A stretch of DNA of 64,000 nt from contig JBAJFG010000281.1 in assembly GCA_037903475.1 (NCBI GenBank), positions 248,001 to 312,000 on the forward strand, in the 5' to 3' direction. Below the pieces are notes generated by a model. It was not told where the DNA came from. It made no database searches and saw only the letters and a list, made by a program, of their open reading frames with translations. A program made the translations under genes and the position numbers. Numbering within the stretch: the first letter of the stretch is position 1; each line of letters starts with the position of its first letter. This stretch comes from Ancylostoma caninum (lineage: Eukaryota; Nematoda; Chromadorea; Rhabditida; Ancylostomatidae). Below are positions 12,501 through 23,399 of the stretch, in pieces.

Positions 12501-13078
12501 GAGACCCAGACGGAAAATAAAATAATAATAAACATAATAAACAATTAATAAAAATCGTATTAAAAATAATGTTAAAAATAAACAAGTAAAATAAACTAAT
12601 ACAAGTTTTTTATATGTATTGTAAAGTAATTTCAAACATTTGCCCACCCATTCTCGGCTAGCTATGTAGTTATTCTTCTCTATTTATTTTCTTCTACGCT
12701 ATTTTTTTTATATTTTCGATTTGATAGTTTCGTTTATTTATTCGATTCATTCACATTCTCCATATTTCACCGATTCATTCATCAACTCATCAATCCATTC
12801 GCTCATTCGTTTCCCCCGCTTTTTTCACCCGGCCGGACATCCGTGCACTATTCATTTTGGGCGCTCCTCAACAACAACGTCTCCACTAGACTCCTGGCAA
12901 GGTGAAGTGCGTTGAACTTTGCAACGAGTCGTCGCCGACGCGCTGCACTTGTTCCGGTTCTCGGGTTGTCACTTACATTTGCGGCTTTCTTCACGACATT
13001 CCATCGAATTTTATCACCGCTCCTTTGGGTTTTCCTTTGGGAGCCGCTCTTCTTCTCCGAATGGATAAATGCTGACAT
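9518..13078 (-). CDS. Candidate minus-strand gene, unrecognised; first and last exons only
   Basis: I do not recognise this protein; it is a model from splice logic. A first exon at 13078-12977 reads 34 codons from ATG (MSAFIHSEKKSGSQRKTQRS then GDKIRWNVVKKAAN). It ends in phase 0 at a near-perfect donor AAT|GTAAGTG. A possible last exon at 9655-9518 follows a CTCACAG acceptor, also in phase 0. It gives a 45-residue polar, tyrosine-bearing tail (with RIYRAVSRNGEYDRTMSNW, ending KDIYSAVKVKES) and a TAA stop. Minus-strand AATAAA motifs lie near 9150, convergent with arx-2. The acceptor lacks a pyrimidine tract, internal exons may be missing, and the ATTC microsatellite would lie in the intron. 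The two exons could also be unrelated chance frames. Confidence 0.28.
9745..9890 (+). repeat. GGGTA-rich dispersed repeat, copy 2
   Basis: Blocks CCCTGGGTATCATTACC, AGTAGCAGCCTGGTGTAGA, CTCATGGGTAAACATG and GGGTGCCACC occur in the same order as in the other copies. Confidence 0.7.
9900..11260. other. Gene-free stretch; TTTA microsatellite and weak repeat relics
   Basis: A TTTA array lies at about 10529-10560. The stretches near 10690-10990 and 11050-11245 share composition and short CCCAGC/GGGTA words with the GGGTA repeat family and are probably decayed repeats. Open frames here have no recognisable domain. Confidence 0.4.
11262..11470 (+). repeat. Dispersed AT-centred element with TTCGGCRACCCAT end, copy 1
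   Basis: A G-run start (AGCCAGGGGGGGG), an AT-rich centre of AATAA words, and a right end TTATTCGGCAACCCATCC followed by TCGGTGGGTAGG. The same right end is found at 27900 and 53505, and a diverged form at 12640. Confidence 0.6.
11471..11565 (+). repeat. GGGTA-rich dispersed repeat, copy 3
   Basis: ACCATGGGTATGATTACC, AGGTAGCAGCTGGGTTTAGA and ACATGTGCCAGGTAAAAG are present in the family order, directly abutting the AT-centred element. Confidence 0.7.
12031..12435 (+). repeat. (ATTC)n microsatellite, about 400 bp
   Basis: Nearly pure CATT units with scattered GTTTAG, AGCC and CAGT interruptions. A complex variant block (GTTTAGTCATTCATTTAGCC and onward) occurs twice, near 12136 and 12211, so the array contains a higher-order duplication. 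The apparent protein of repeated Ile-His-Ser-Phe units is an artefact. Confidence 0.95.
12485..12665 (+). repeat. Dispersed AT-centred element, copy 2
   Basis: Starts CCGCCGTTTTGGAGACCCAG, has an AATAA-rich core, and ends TAAAGTAATTTCAAACATTT then GCCCACCCATTCTCGG. It is closely parallel to 53355-53530, including the shared TAAAGTAATTTCAAA word. It abuts the ATTC array. Confidence 0.75.
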
Positions 13079-13377
13079 ATTAGATCCTTATTATTTTCGC
13101 ATTTGACGAAAGTTGTTCGGACCTTGGTGTGGAATGTACATATAAGCCTGAAGTTAAGTAAGGTCTCAGTTTTCAGGAAACACTCTAAGCTTGTGAATTT
13201 TTTTTAGTTTTAGCAAAGCAGTTGTTCTCATGAAATCAAATTCACACTTCGTGATTATTATTATTATTTTTTCTAGTAGTTTTTACCTGCAGAATTTAAG
13301 CGGAATTTTGGTTTTTTTAAACCCCAAAATTACCTTAGCAGTCCTTACTTGAGTAATGTATAGTACAAATAATTATA

Positions 13378-13917
13378 CAGGGGGGGCCATAAGTTATTGT
13401 ACAACGTTTGCTCATTTATTTCTCCACCAGCAACACATGGATTATCCTGCTCTTTTCGCTGCCGAATAGAGCAGGGATCAAAGTATCTTACAGTTAAAAC
13501 CCGGTTTCCCGGGAGAGTTTTGCTTTGGAGCAGTTGGACTTAGAACAGGTTTTTGAAAAAAGCGGGTTGATGTGGAAATTTTTTACGAAAAATCCACCAA
13601 ATCTCTAAAGTGGGGTGTACTGCTTAGATGCATCTTAAAGAGCAAAGAATGCTCTTTCTAAAAATATCAAACTGTTTTTGTGGCTGTTTTGCTCGGAAAT
13701 TGCGGGCAGAGTTAGTGCATTTTGCGGCACCGAAAGTCTGCAATGAATGTTTCCGATAAACTTTTTTCGTTATCTTGGAAGTATCCAGGAGGTTTTTGTG
13801 ATCAAAAGATAGAGCAAATCCAGCTCTATTAAACAGTGCCTAGTGCGGCAAAAAATATTTTACTACTGCGGAGAAATGGGCCAGCAAACGTTGTACAATA
13901 ACTTATGGCCCCCCCTG
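13378..13917 (+). mobile_element. 540-bp TA-flanked MITE with 35-bp terminal inverted repeats
   Basis: The left terminus starts CAGGGGGGGCCATAAGTTAT and continues for about 35 bp. The right terminus is its exact reverse complement. The element is flanked on both sides by TA, the target duplication typical of Tc1/mariner-type transposons. No transposase frame is present, so it is a non-autonomous copy. Identical termini suggest a fairly recent insertion. Confidence 0.9.
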
Positions 13918-14070
13918 TATATAGTAGTAATAGTTTATAATAATTTGAATCATAGCAGTATACAATAAATTCCACCGCAACTGTTATGAATTTGTGAGGA
14001 GAGCGCTGAATCCAACATTTTGTCTCTCATCGTGAGTGGTCAACGTTTCGAGAATCAAAATCAACTAGAC

Positions 14071-14086
14071 GCGAGAACTGGTCCCC
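14071..14086 (+). repeat. 16-bp word GCGAGAACTGGTCCCC, site 1
   Basis: Exact match to three other sites in the window. Flanks (ACTAGAC upstream, GTTTACAATGGG downstream) are unrelated to the flanks of the other sites. Confidence 0.85.
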
Positions 14087-14296
14087 GTTTACAATGGGAA
14101 TTGTATAAAGTACTCCTTTTCACATCTCATGCTATCCAGTGGCCGAAACGGACGGACGCACGCAAGCTAAACGTCCGCGATCACCGCATTCGAGTAAGTA
14201 GACGTGCCTGTGCCAGGTTCATTTACCTGCAGAACCTGTTGTAAACGCACATATTTGTGAAAAAGTGTCCGACGCACCCGTCCGCAAGACATTTTG

Positions 14297-14314
14297 ACGC
14301 ACGCACGCACGCAC
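14297..14314 (+). repeat. Short (ACGC)n array
   Basis: ACGC repeated about four and a half times, in a CpG-rich patch from 14140 to 14320. Confidence 0.8.
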
Positions 14315-14914
14315 ATGGTGTTCAATATTTAGATCTTCAAGCCTTTGCAGAGGGGAACTCACGGACTGTACGGCAGTTTCGTCACCGATTTAATCAATAG
14401 TTTGATCTGCTGATCTGCCTGATCACAACCTTTGGCTGGATCGAGTTCGCTGTTGAGATTCGAAAATGGAAGACGAATTTTTCTCTCTGCTTGCTGTATT
14501 ACTAGTTATGGTACATCTTTGGGTGTTCTGAATCTATCCGAGACTTTCCAGGCTCATAGTTGTATTGTATCCATTTGATAGGTATTGATTTGATCTCTGA
14601 TCAATTCCAACTCGTCCCACGCGGTCGCCGGCCACCTGTGTCGAGTCTTCGAATTTTCTACTGCCATGATCGATTGCTAGACCCTCAACTCACCTAATTT
14701 TTCCATATTTTTAAAATAACTTCGTTAAATCATTGATTTTTTGCTTTACAACTGCAAATCGGAACGTACTCGAGAGCACAGGATTGAACTTGTTCTTGCT
14801 TGTTTTTGCTCGTTTTCTCTTGTCACTGCGTTAGCACACCATATTCACATATCCATTTTCTTTGTGATGCTTTTCTGTCAGCATCTCGGCCACCTCCACA
14901 TACCGAACGCCTCT

Positions 14915-14930
14915 GGGGACCAGTTCTCGC
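14915..14930 (-). repeat. 16-bp word GCGAGAACTGGTCCCC, site 2
   Basis: Reverse-strand exact copy, 829 bp from site 1 and facing it. The space between the two is not otherwise palindromic as far as I can see. Confidence 0.85.
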
Positions 14931-15188
14931 CGAGGTTGTCGCTCACCTTAGAAGCGTTAGTTATGCTTTTTATATTTCTTTGGCTGCATTTACGAGAGTA
15001 CGACCTAATTCATACGAAAATGGTTATTTGAAAGCAGAAGCAATGCTTTTAGGGTTCACGATTTTCACGATTATTGCTTATTTCCTCGTTTCAATTCCTT
15101 TTGTGCATGACAAGGCAACCTTGAATGCACCTGATGTATAAGTCAACAAATAAATAATATTTATTCATTTATTTTTTGAACACGAATG

Positions 15189-15622
15189 CTTGAAGGCAGT
15201 GTCCAAGCTCAGGACCAATTTGAAGTAGTGGGTATCAGAAGATGCATGGGGCGACGCTGATTACAATGATGTAAGTATTTCAGCTCAAAAGTGCAAAAAA
15301 CCTCCTTTTTAAACCTTTTATTTTTGGAGGGAACGGGTACCCCAGCGCACCGACATCTCGTACACGAAGTTGCGCCGCGATCGATCGATGCCCCCGCTGC
15401 AACTTCACCCCGGCATGGAGTTGCGCCGGGGTATCGATCGGTCGCGGCACAACTTCGTGTACGAGATGTCGATGCGCCTTGGTGCCGGTTTCCTCCAAAA
15501 ATAGAGGGTTCAAAAAAGGGGTTTTCTGCACTTTCGAGCTTAGATACCTACACCATTGCAATCAGCGTCACCCCGTGCATCTTCTGATACCCAATACTCC
15601 AAAATGTTACACTGCCTTCAAG
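15189..15622 (+). mobile_element. Near-perfect palindromic MITE (TTAA-type ends), copy 2
   Basis: Begins CTTGAAGGCAGTGT and ends ACACTGCCTTCAAG. Nearly the whole element folds back: GGGTATCAGAAGATGCATGG at about 15230 pairs with CCGTGCATCTTCTGATACCC near 15572. The central arms carrying ACATCTCGTACACGAAGTTG and its complement flank a loop near 15400. The termini match the AAGGCAG family, but the interior differs from copies 1, 3 and 5. Confidence 0.85.
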
Positions 15623-17148
15623 GCATTGCGTTATACAATATGCACGAGAGAAATAATCAAACTTTCATTGCTGCTTCAAAGGAGGAGTATGAGAGCTTAT
15701 CAGCCATCTGTTACATATCGTTCAGGACGTTGTGCGGTGTTTTTGCAACCTACCCTTTTCCAAGGACAACTATCACAGGACACTGTGAAAACCATTATGA
15801 GAAGGAATTGGTCATGAAAAGTTCTCCTTGTTCTTCTATAGCCATTACTTCAGTGGACAACTCTCACAAATCATGCTCGGCGGAGGTCCCATTCAGTGAA
15901 TTTATGCACTTTGACGGTCTTCCGGACATCTATCATAGCAAGAGAGAGTGTAGTGCTTTTACGGAATATTGCCATAGATCTTTCGTACAGCTATTAATCA
16001 AAGCGGCGTCAAGACAGTGGTTACTGACCATGTAAGCAGTTGGATTCAATCTGGGCAACTGGTACAAGTAGGAGTCCGCAGTGTTCAGAATGAAGTGGAT
16101 GGGTTGGGCTACTTTTCAGAACATTCTAGTTTTGGAAATTTCCATCGGTTGATTATTTAACCACATGTTCTGAAATGCTCTTCAGACAATAAAATTTTTC
16201 ACAAAAATGACAGTGATGACAAGTAATGGTGACCATTCTGGTCGCTGGTTCGTATTTGTGCCGGTTGTCTAGAGGAGGAGCTGCTCGACATCTCTCGTTT
16301 TTGCGAAGGGTGGCTGTCATCTGATAATTGTCACAAAATACTGTTGATGTCTGTAGAGTCTTGTTTCTTCTCCCACTTGTGAGTAAGATATGTTTTTATA
16401 TATGGCGGGCAACTGTCACAATTCAGATTCATAGATTAAATACTGTTGGAGCTAGGTTGGCCCAGCGATGTACTCAACCCATTGTAATTCGTAATTGTGG
16501 GACAACTGGCACAAGTAGTGACAAAAGACCTCGAGGAACCCCGATTTTGTTTGCTAATCCAACTGACCAAGTGGAGGGGAGTGGAGAAGCGAAACTGGGT
16601 CCTCCCCGAAATGCGGGGGGAGATTAAACCGTCGGAAATCTGGAAAAAAATAGTTGAAAACTGTTTTAAAATGTTAATTTTGAAAATGAATGTTTGAAAA
16701 TAGTAGTAAAATATGACTTGAAATCAATTTAACATGAAATTTTTCCCCCACCATCGGTCCCCCCACCCCTCCCCCAGCGGTACCCTACGTGCGCGGCTAT
16801 ACTAGCTGAAGTTCATCAGGGAAACTGCTCATTACGGCCCAGAAAGTCATTTTTTTCTTGGCCACGCCCATTTTCGGTGGCATTTTTTTCGCCGTAGCGT
16901 TCCCGAAAGGCACCCACGGGGGCTTAGTGCCAAATCTCATTTCACTCGATGCCCTTGCAGCTGCCGTATGCAGCCGGAATGCCCTTTACTATCGCGTTTC
17001 TATCTTAGAGTAATAGAATCTTCACTTTGCCGACGGCTACGTCTCTTTTCTCTGCTTCTCTGCGCCCTATCCACTTCTCGTCGCTCTCGGAACGATCTGC
17101 AAAACTTGCGGTTCCGTTCCAATGTGTCGCGTTCAATTAGTTCGGCTC
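15623..17148. other. Gene-free stretch with an unassigned open frame and a repeat relic
   Basis: A plus-strand frame of about 159 codons ends near 16035 but has no recognised domain or clear splice sites. From about 16560 to 16790 lies a G-run-start, C-run-end AT-rich segment resembling the AT-centred element. A CCACGCCCA word lies at 16860. Confidence 0.35.
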
Positions 17149-17460
17149 TCAATCGCAGATGGTCACTCTATTCGCACCCGCCTCGATTGCGGAAAGTGAA
17201 TGCTGTTGGCTACTGTAAATCAGAGTGCGATACCTCATTTCATAACTTTGGACCCTCTGCAGCAACGTGGGAAAAATAAAAGTTTTCAAATCATCCTGCA
17301 ACTGTAAAAATTGCGTTTCTCTCGCCATCTGTTTTCTAACCTCTGAGTCTCTTAGTTCACCCGAATAATCTTTGAAACGCTCTGGGACTTCAATATCTCT
17401 CATGGACTTTTTTTTCCGAGATTTTCGTGACTGCGTTGTCGTTCTGTGGACTCTAGCCAT
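17149..17460 (-). CDS. Candidate minus-strand exon, unrecognised
   Basis: Open for 103 codons from an ATG in good context (AAGAGATGGCT) to TGA. The product is highly charged: an N-terminal SRKSRKKKS basic patch, then PERFKDYSGELRDSEVRKQM and ARETQFLQLQDDLKTF. A possible donor (GAG|GTATCG) lies inside the frame and an imperfect acceptor (GATATAG) just upstream. I cannot name a family. It could be a single exon, a retroelement remnant, or a chance frame on a purine-rich strand. Confidence 0.22.
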   Translation of the reverse strand: MARVHRTTTQSRKSRKKKSMRDIEVPERFKDYSGELRDSEVRKQMARETQFLQLQDDLKTFIFPTLLQRVQSYEMRYRTLIYSSQQHSLSAIEAGANRVTICD

Positions 17461-20400
17461 CTCTTGTCTGTGCCTATATCCCTAAGGATGAATAAGGGCA
17501 CTTCTTTGTCACTTTGTTTCCGCAGTCTGCGTCATTAACTCGCTGAGGCAAGTGCTATAAAACAGCGCTTAAAATTCGCTGAGCAGGGTGACGCTCTCGT
17601 TGTCTGCGCTCTTACCTGCTAGAATATGTGATTTCTGTCATAAAATATGTATGTGTCAGATAAATGGCTAGAATTTCTTCTTTTGTTTGTTGACTGCCAT
17701 GAAATAAGCCATACAAACTGCCTTTACGTCATCTAGTCTCGTTATGTACCTGCGCTCTAACATCATTCGGCCGGGAGCGTTGGCGAGAACTGGTCCCCGT
17801 ACCGCTCCTTTACATTTTCATTCTTCTAGCTCTCTTTTCTACCATATTCTGCTTTTCTCGTATATCCTACTATGTCATTCTTATGTTCTAAGATATTCTC
17901 CACCTTTGGCCAAGGAACAATTCTCGCACTACCAACCGCACAAACCCTTATTTTAGATGCTCTATTGGCAATACTGCTGTACATTCGGTTGTCTGAAGTA
18001 GGACCAGTTCGATTTATGGTATTGTTTTGTTGTGAAACGTGCCATTTCGTAGAATTTTTTTCTTTTTTCTTTGTTTGTTGGTCTCATTTGAATCCGGAAT
18101 AACGAGCGGAGAGCAGTTTCGTTGTCTGTGCTCTGCATTTGTCGCATTTTTCCTTTTTGATGTGTTTGAGGATTACAGTTGTTTGGTGAACATATTCCTT
18201 GTTTGGCATAGGAAATGCTTTGTAAGGGGAGGGGGTATAGAGGAAAGAAACTCACAGAGGAGGATTCAGACTGGAAGAGCAGTCCTGGTCTTCTGGGGAC
18301 CCACTCATCATATATGGTGCTCGTCATATACGATTTTCATTACCATGATGTAAAATCATGGTAGGATTCCCATAATCGCAAATGTTTCAGAAGTTTTCAC
18401 CGATTTCCTTGAGGTTTCAAACGTCTGAGGTGTTCAGTAATCCCTTTCGGTTTTACTCGAGGGTTTTTCCCATTGTGGCTTTTGACCTTAAATCCTTAGA
18501 AATAATGCTTCACCGCATATCTGATTCACCGCTAGCCTGAGCGATTTGGTGTTTTCGTCTTGAACAAGTGTTTGTGTGGGTGTTTAATTGTCGTCTGATT
18601 TGTTATGGTATTCGTTGAAGACGAACAACGATACATGAAGACGTGAGAAAAACGAAAATAATCGTAAATCTTTTTACGTCTCTCCGTTTTCGAAGTGTTT
18701 AATCTGACGGCACCAACTTTTATGGACTCACACAAATGCTGAGACAAACATACACGCACATCACACAGCGCGGCACTTTGCAAACGACTATTAAATTTGA
18801 CAACGACCGATAGGGGGACGTTCTCTCAACTCAGCACTGAACGAAGCAAGCTGTGTTTCTTCCAGGCTTTCTGCTTGGTTTTCACTTCCTTAAATTACCG
18901 AGGGTTCCCTCTGCTGTAGATCGCAATTTTTGTACGTCGAACATTAACGCTGTTGGTCTCTAAAGGCATAGACTTCTGTGCCCTTACAGATCAATTGCGT
19001 TTTTCCACCACTTGTGCTCGAATAATTTTGACCACCTCTGCTGAGATCTAATTTGATTTTTTTGGGTTTTACTTTTATCTTAATTAATTGACCAATTAGT
19101 TAATTGATTAAGTTCAGTCTTAAAACCCGCACCTTTTCTTTTGCCAGTTTTGTGAATTCATATATCAGTATAATGGCTCTCCCCTCTGATCTTTGATTTC
19201 TCTCGTTTTCTTTAGCTCATGATCAATTGAAGTATGTTTCAAACATAACGATAGTTGAGATTTTGTGCATACTGCCTGTTTTTTCACCCTCTTCAGTTTC
19301 TGCGCACTTTCTTGTGCTCTGGTTCTTTGTGGTGCCTCTCTGTCTTCCACAGTGGAATAAATTATATCGCAGTTTAAATCGTGGTGTCATAACTTCTTAA
19401 TGTTAGTGCTCCATCTGAAATTGTTTCTAGAACTTTTAAACGTTGGAAAACAAAGATCTTCATTCAATCTGCCCATTAACGCGCTCAAACATCGAAAATT
19501 TGTGGAATTCGGATTTTGTTCCTCATCTGAAGATCTTTTCGGAGTAGAAATTTCCCGGGATAACGCCTCTAGGCTGTGAGGGGCCGAAAGAAATTTCGGG
19601 CAAGCTGTCGTGTTACAACTTCCTGCATTTCTGTGGATGTTACTATCCATACTTGTGTATTGTACTGTTCACTGTTAAAACCTAAAGGCTTCATATGGAG
19701 TTCTGCATCCATTTTTTTAAGTTAGTAAAAAAAAAGTTTAAGATGATCTATTCCTGGCTTTGTCATGTTGAAATCTTGAAGAAAACGAGGACTTTGAGAA
19801 TCTTCTGAGGTTTACCTACATATGAGCGTTTTTCAAAATTATCGTTTTTCTTGGGCGAAAGTGTTCCTTTGATGTTCATTACTTGATTTACCTCCGATAG
19901 CTGTTCAGCTTCCCTTCCAAGTGAAAATAAAAGAATACATATGAAAGAAAGAAATATATGAAAGAAAACGGATTCTCACCAGGTGGGAAAAATGAGCAGG
20001 AAAAATCTAATCTTCTGAAAATTATCTGCGGCTTATTTCTGCCTTCCCAACCAGTTTTGCAATTTGTCTTGCCTCAAGATTCCTCTCAGACCTCGTTGTT
20101 TTTCAAAGTCCTCAAAAGTTCTCAGTCAGGCCGCTCAAATGGTCTTCTTTGATCACTGGAGAAAGTACTAATTACGGCGCGAAAGCAATTGTTCTACAGT
20201 GAATGGAAGATTGTTCACGTAACGTATTGACCAAGCCGGATCAAGCACTTCAAGTGATCTCATAGAATATTCTAAAAATTGAAGGATACAAATGCCACAG
20301 AATCCCTGCGATTGCAAAGACTTTGACTTGAATTGAAAACGCGTTGGCGTTACTGTGAATTTTGTGCGCTTGAACGCTCATCAAGAAGCTCCCAAAGAGA

Positions 20401-22110
20401 TGACTGAGTTAGATTTTGCGATTATGGAACAACTATTGTTGCCGTTTGAAAAGAACCTCTTGAAATGTTTCTATACGCAGTATTGCTCATGTGTTCTCCA
20501 CAAATCTTTCCTTTTTCTCGAATTATATTGCATAGCGTGCCCGGCATTCATGTTGACAAACGCGATTTTTTCGCAGAAAGAGCTGTATAACATGGTCGTT
20601 TTCTAAGATGAATGGAGTTGGGTGACAGTGCGCGATAAAATTGTAACTCGCTCCGCCCATTTCGTTTACAGCAGATGGATTATATTGCAGCTAGGTTATG
20701 ATGCGAAATTTTGCTGTTTAAGCGCAGCGACAATCGTGTAAACCTTCTCCGGGAGAGAGGCTAATGTATGCAGATGAGAATCCATTGGAAACGGCTGACT
20801 TTGGCCGTTAATCGGTAAATTTGTTGCGCTGTAACCAGAACTCTGGTGTGAACTTTCCGTGGCAAACTCGTGGGATACTCCTCGTTTCCCTTCCCCTCCC
20901 CCCCCTCCTCCTCCTGAAAAAAGAACACGTCATACGTTTGAGTAAAGTAACATGCGTAATCGTAATCGTGCTAAAACCTAGTCTTGAAGGTCTTATCCTT
21001 TGAAAAGAACTATACTAAGCTCCGTTTTTCGCGAGGAACGGAAGCATTTTCTCCCCATGGGAGCGCCCTCCTGTCTCCGTCCATTGCGAAGGTACGGAGA
21101 TGTCGTTGGCGATATGCTTCCGGGCTGTCATAGTGCGCGACAGCAACGTTGATTCACAGGAAACAGGGATATGCGCGTTACGCGCCCACGTATCAGCTGT
21201 AAATCATTCTCTCCCATTTTTTTTCATGTCTTGGGACATTTATCTCATGGATTTGGGGTAGGAGGAGTTGACAGTGGTTGACGCATGCATTGAGAAAAAA
21301 TGCTTGTATCAGTGAATCTTTAACTACTGCAATTCTTTTAGGATGTACGGCTATTTTCAAGTCTTTTGAAAAGTAATAAGCAATTTTCGCCCCTGCGTTT
21401 CTCAAAAATGCAGTGTCTTGTGTCTTTGTTGAATGTAGGTGTAATTGTTCTGAAAATATCGTCCGAAAAAGAAGAAGCTCGATGTTTTGTAATTTTGGTG
21501 TATCCTATGGAAAAAGTAGGGGCAGGGAAGGGAAGTTGCCGAGTAATGATGTCATGAAGAAAAATGTCCCGGATCTTTACAAGGAGAAGCAGTATAGCGC
21601 AGTTGGTTTTTGTAAAGTGCAGGAAGTGGGCGTGGCCTGACTGCAACTTTTATATCTACAGTGGTGAATGGTTTGGAGTGGAAAAATGTATGGAGTTCTC
21701 GACCAGTCAGGGGGATTGATGTAGATTAGTGTTCAAATGACACTCGAATAGTTGAGGAGTGCTGTCATTCGATTAATTGAATATTCGGATTTTAGAAGAC
21801 AAAGTTTTATTAACAATATATAACAGCTGGGACATGCAATTCCACAGGCTCATCCGAAAAAGGGAGGGGTGGGAAAGGACTTCCTCCGATAGCAACTTGG
21901 CGAATTGTAATTTTCGGAAATTATTGCAAATTCAAATATAAAGGAAGAACACTTGAGAATAATAGCAAAAGTAAAGAATTAGAATGTGTCAGTATTAAAT
22001 TTTCATCCATCTCATCAGGTGAGTTTGCAGAAACGTCTCTCCCTCTCCTTGCAAAATTGTACAAAGATAATTTTTTTGAAGCCAAGGCTCATACGCTACA
22101 TTTGAAGATT
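17461..22110. other. Gene-free stretch
   Basis: AT-rich with scattered short open frames and no recognisable product. It includes a small perfect hairpin near 18330-18365 (ACCATGAT...ATCATGGT) and GTGGGCGTGG at about 21629. Purine-rich minus-strand frames at 19165-19650 and 21190-21650 look protein-like but lack clear exon boundaries. Confidence 0.4.
17783..17798 (+). repeat. 16-bp word GCGAGAACTGGTCCCC, site 3
   Basis: Exact copy. The preceding base G and following base G also match some other sites, giving a 17-base agreement with sites 1 and 2 in part. Confidence 0.85.
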
Positions 22111-22167
22111 TGTTAATGTCTAGGAACATTTGATGCGTTGACCAACACCCTTTCCCTACCAGTATAA

Positions 22168-22557
22168 CAGACAGTGCTTAATGGAGCATTTCCATCTGCA
22201 AATGGAACCAAAATGTTGTCCATAGGTGTGGCGGTCGTAAATCGTCGTCTCACGAAGTGCGGTCGCTGGGTGTGGAAGAGCGACGACGGCGATGCGCAGA
22301 GCGTAGCGAAATCGCACTGCGATTCCCCGATCTCGGCATGCAAGGCCAAATATCATTTTCGTCGTTACAACACCCCAATGATACGGCCGGCACGGGTGCA
22401 GTGTCGTTTCCCTGCTCCTAACGATGCGCATCAGTTCCACACAAGTCTATTTATGGTCAGCTCAATTACTCCTGTTTATGGCACAACTGCTTTCGAAACG
22501 AGCACTTCTCATGCAGCACCTTATGCTGGATGGGTTTTTCCAAGAGTTCCTTGGTGA
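22168..22557 (+). other. GC-richer open stretch, possible exon
   Basis: About 125 codons are open in one plus frame, with a plausible acceptor TTTCCCTACCAG upstream, but frames on the other strand are open too. The composition is richer in CpG than the surroundings. No domain is recognised. Confidence 0.18.
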
Positions 22558-23239
22558 TTTCGTGGTGGATGAAGGTTGTAACTGTTGGGGGAGGTATAGT
22601 TTTAGTACCCACTGGAGTATAAACTACCAAGATTTTGCTTTCGAACCAGCCATAAGCTAAAAAACTCACTACTTAAGCGACTGGTTTAGGTTTCGTCTTT
22701 GATTCTCAGACTGTTATAATCTGCTCTATTACGAAAAATTGTCCTGTTGCTAACAACCTCAATTGTCACATATACGTATAAATACAGAGTAAATCCTGCA
22801 ATTCATTAATGACTTTATCAAGCCTCATCATCGTGAGTTCTTTCAATACCGTACCAACCAATCACAGCGCGGATTGTGCTACAGTAGTCTGCCATAATCT
22901 GTTTAGCGCAGTCTGCCAATGCAGTAGGTGGCCCTTGGCGTAGAGTTTTCAATTGCACCAATTATCGTAAAGTATAGTAAAGAGTTTTATTCCATTGCTG
23001 GAAGCTAACCCCGAGTTAAAGGGGAATGTGGGTCAGATTCTAGAACATTAATCAGCAGGATTGACGCAGCAATTTACATACATATTTAGTGCGTTCGACG
23101 GATTTTATGTGAAAATACTTCCTCTTCCATGATTTACTCTTCCTCTCTACTTGTTTTAATGTTCATTCTTTTTCAATCTGAAAATGCCTACTATTTACTG
23201 CTAGACTAGGACGAGTCACTGAGATTACCCAGTGTCACA

Positions 23240-23375
23240 TTTCCGAGCTCAACCCTTACCTGGCACCCATCAATGTTTTGTTTATTCGTATGAGACGTCT
23301 ATACCCAGTTGCTACCCATGATAGTCATACCCATGCACGTGAGAGTACCCATGCTTCCAATGTTGCAGCCAGGTC
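23240..23375 (-). repeat. GGGTA-rich dispersed repeat, copy 4
   Basis: Read on the minus strand: CATGGGTATGACTATCATGG, GTAGCAACTGGGTATAGACG, then GATGGGTGCCAGGTAAGGG. This is the most complete copy and the closest to the family consensus. Confidence 0.8.
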
Positions 23376-23399
23376 CCGAAAAACGGCATGTGAGACTAT

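Noticed and set aside
12188..12520. Open frame encoding repeated Ile-His-Ser-Phe units
   Set aside because: It is the translation of the ATTC microsatellite in any frame, with no start context or splice evidence.
21190..21650. Overlapping minus-strand frames with plausible-looking peptides
   Set aside because: Two or three different frames are open over the same bases, which argues for chance, and no family could be named.
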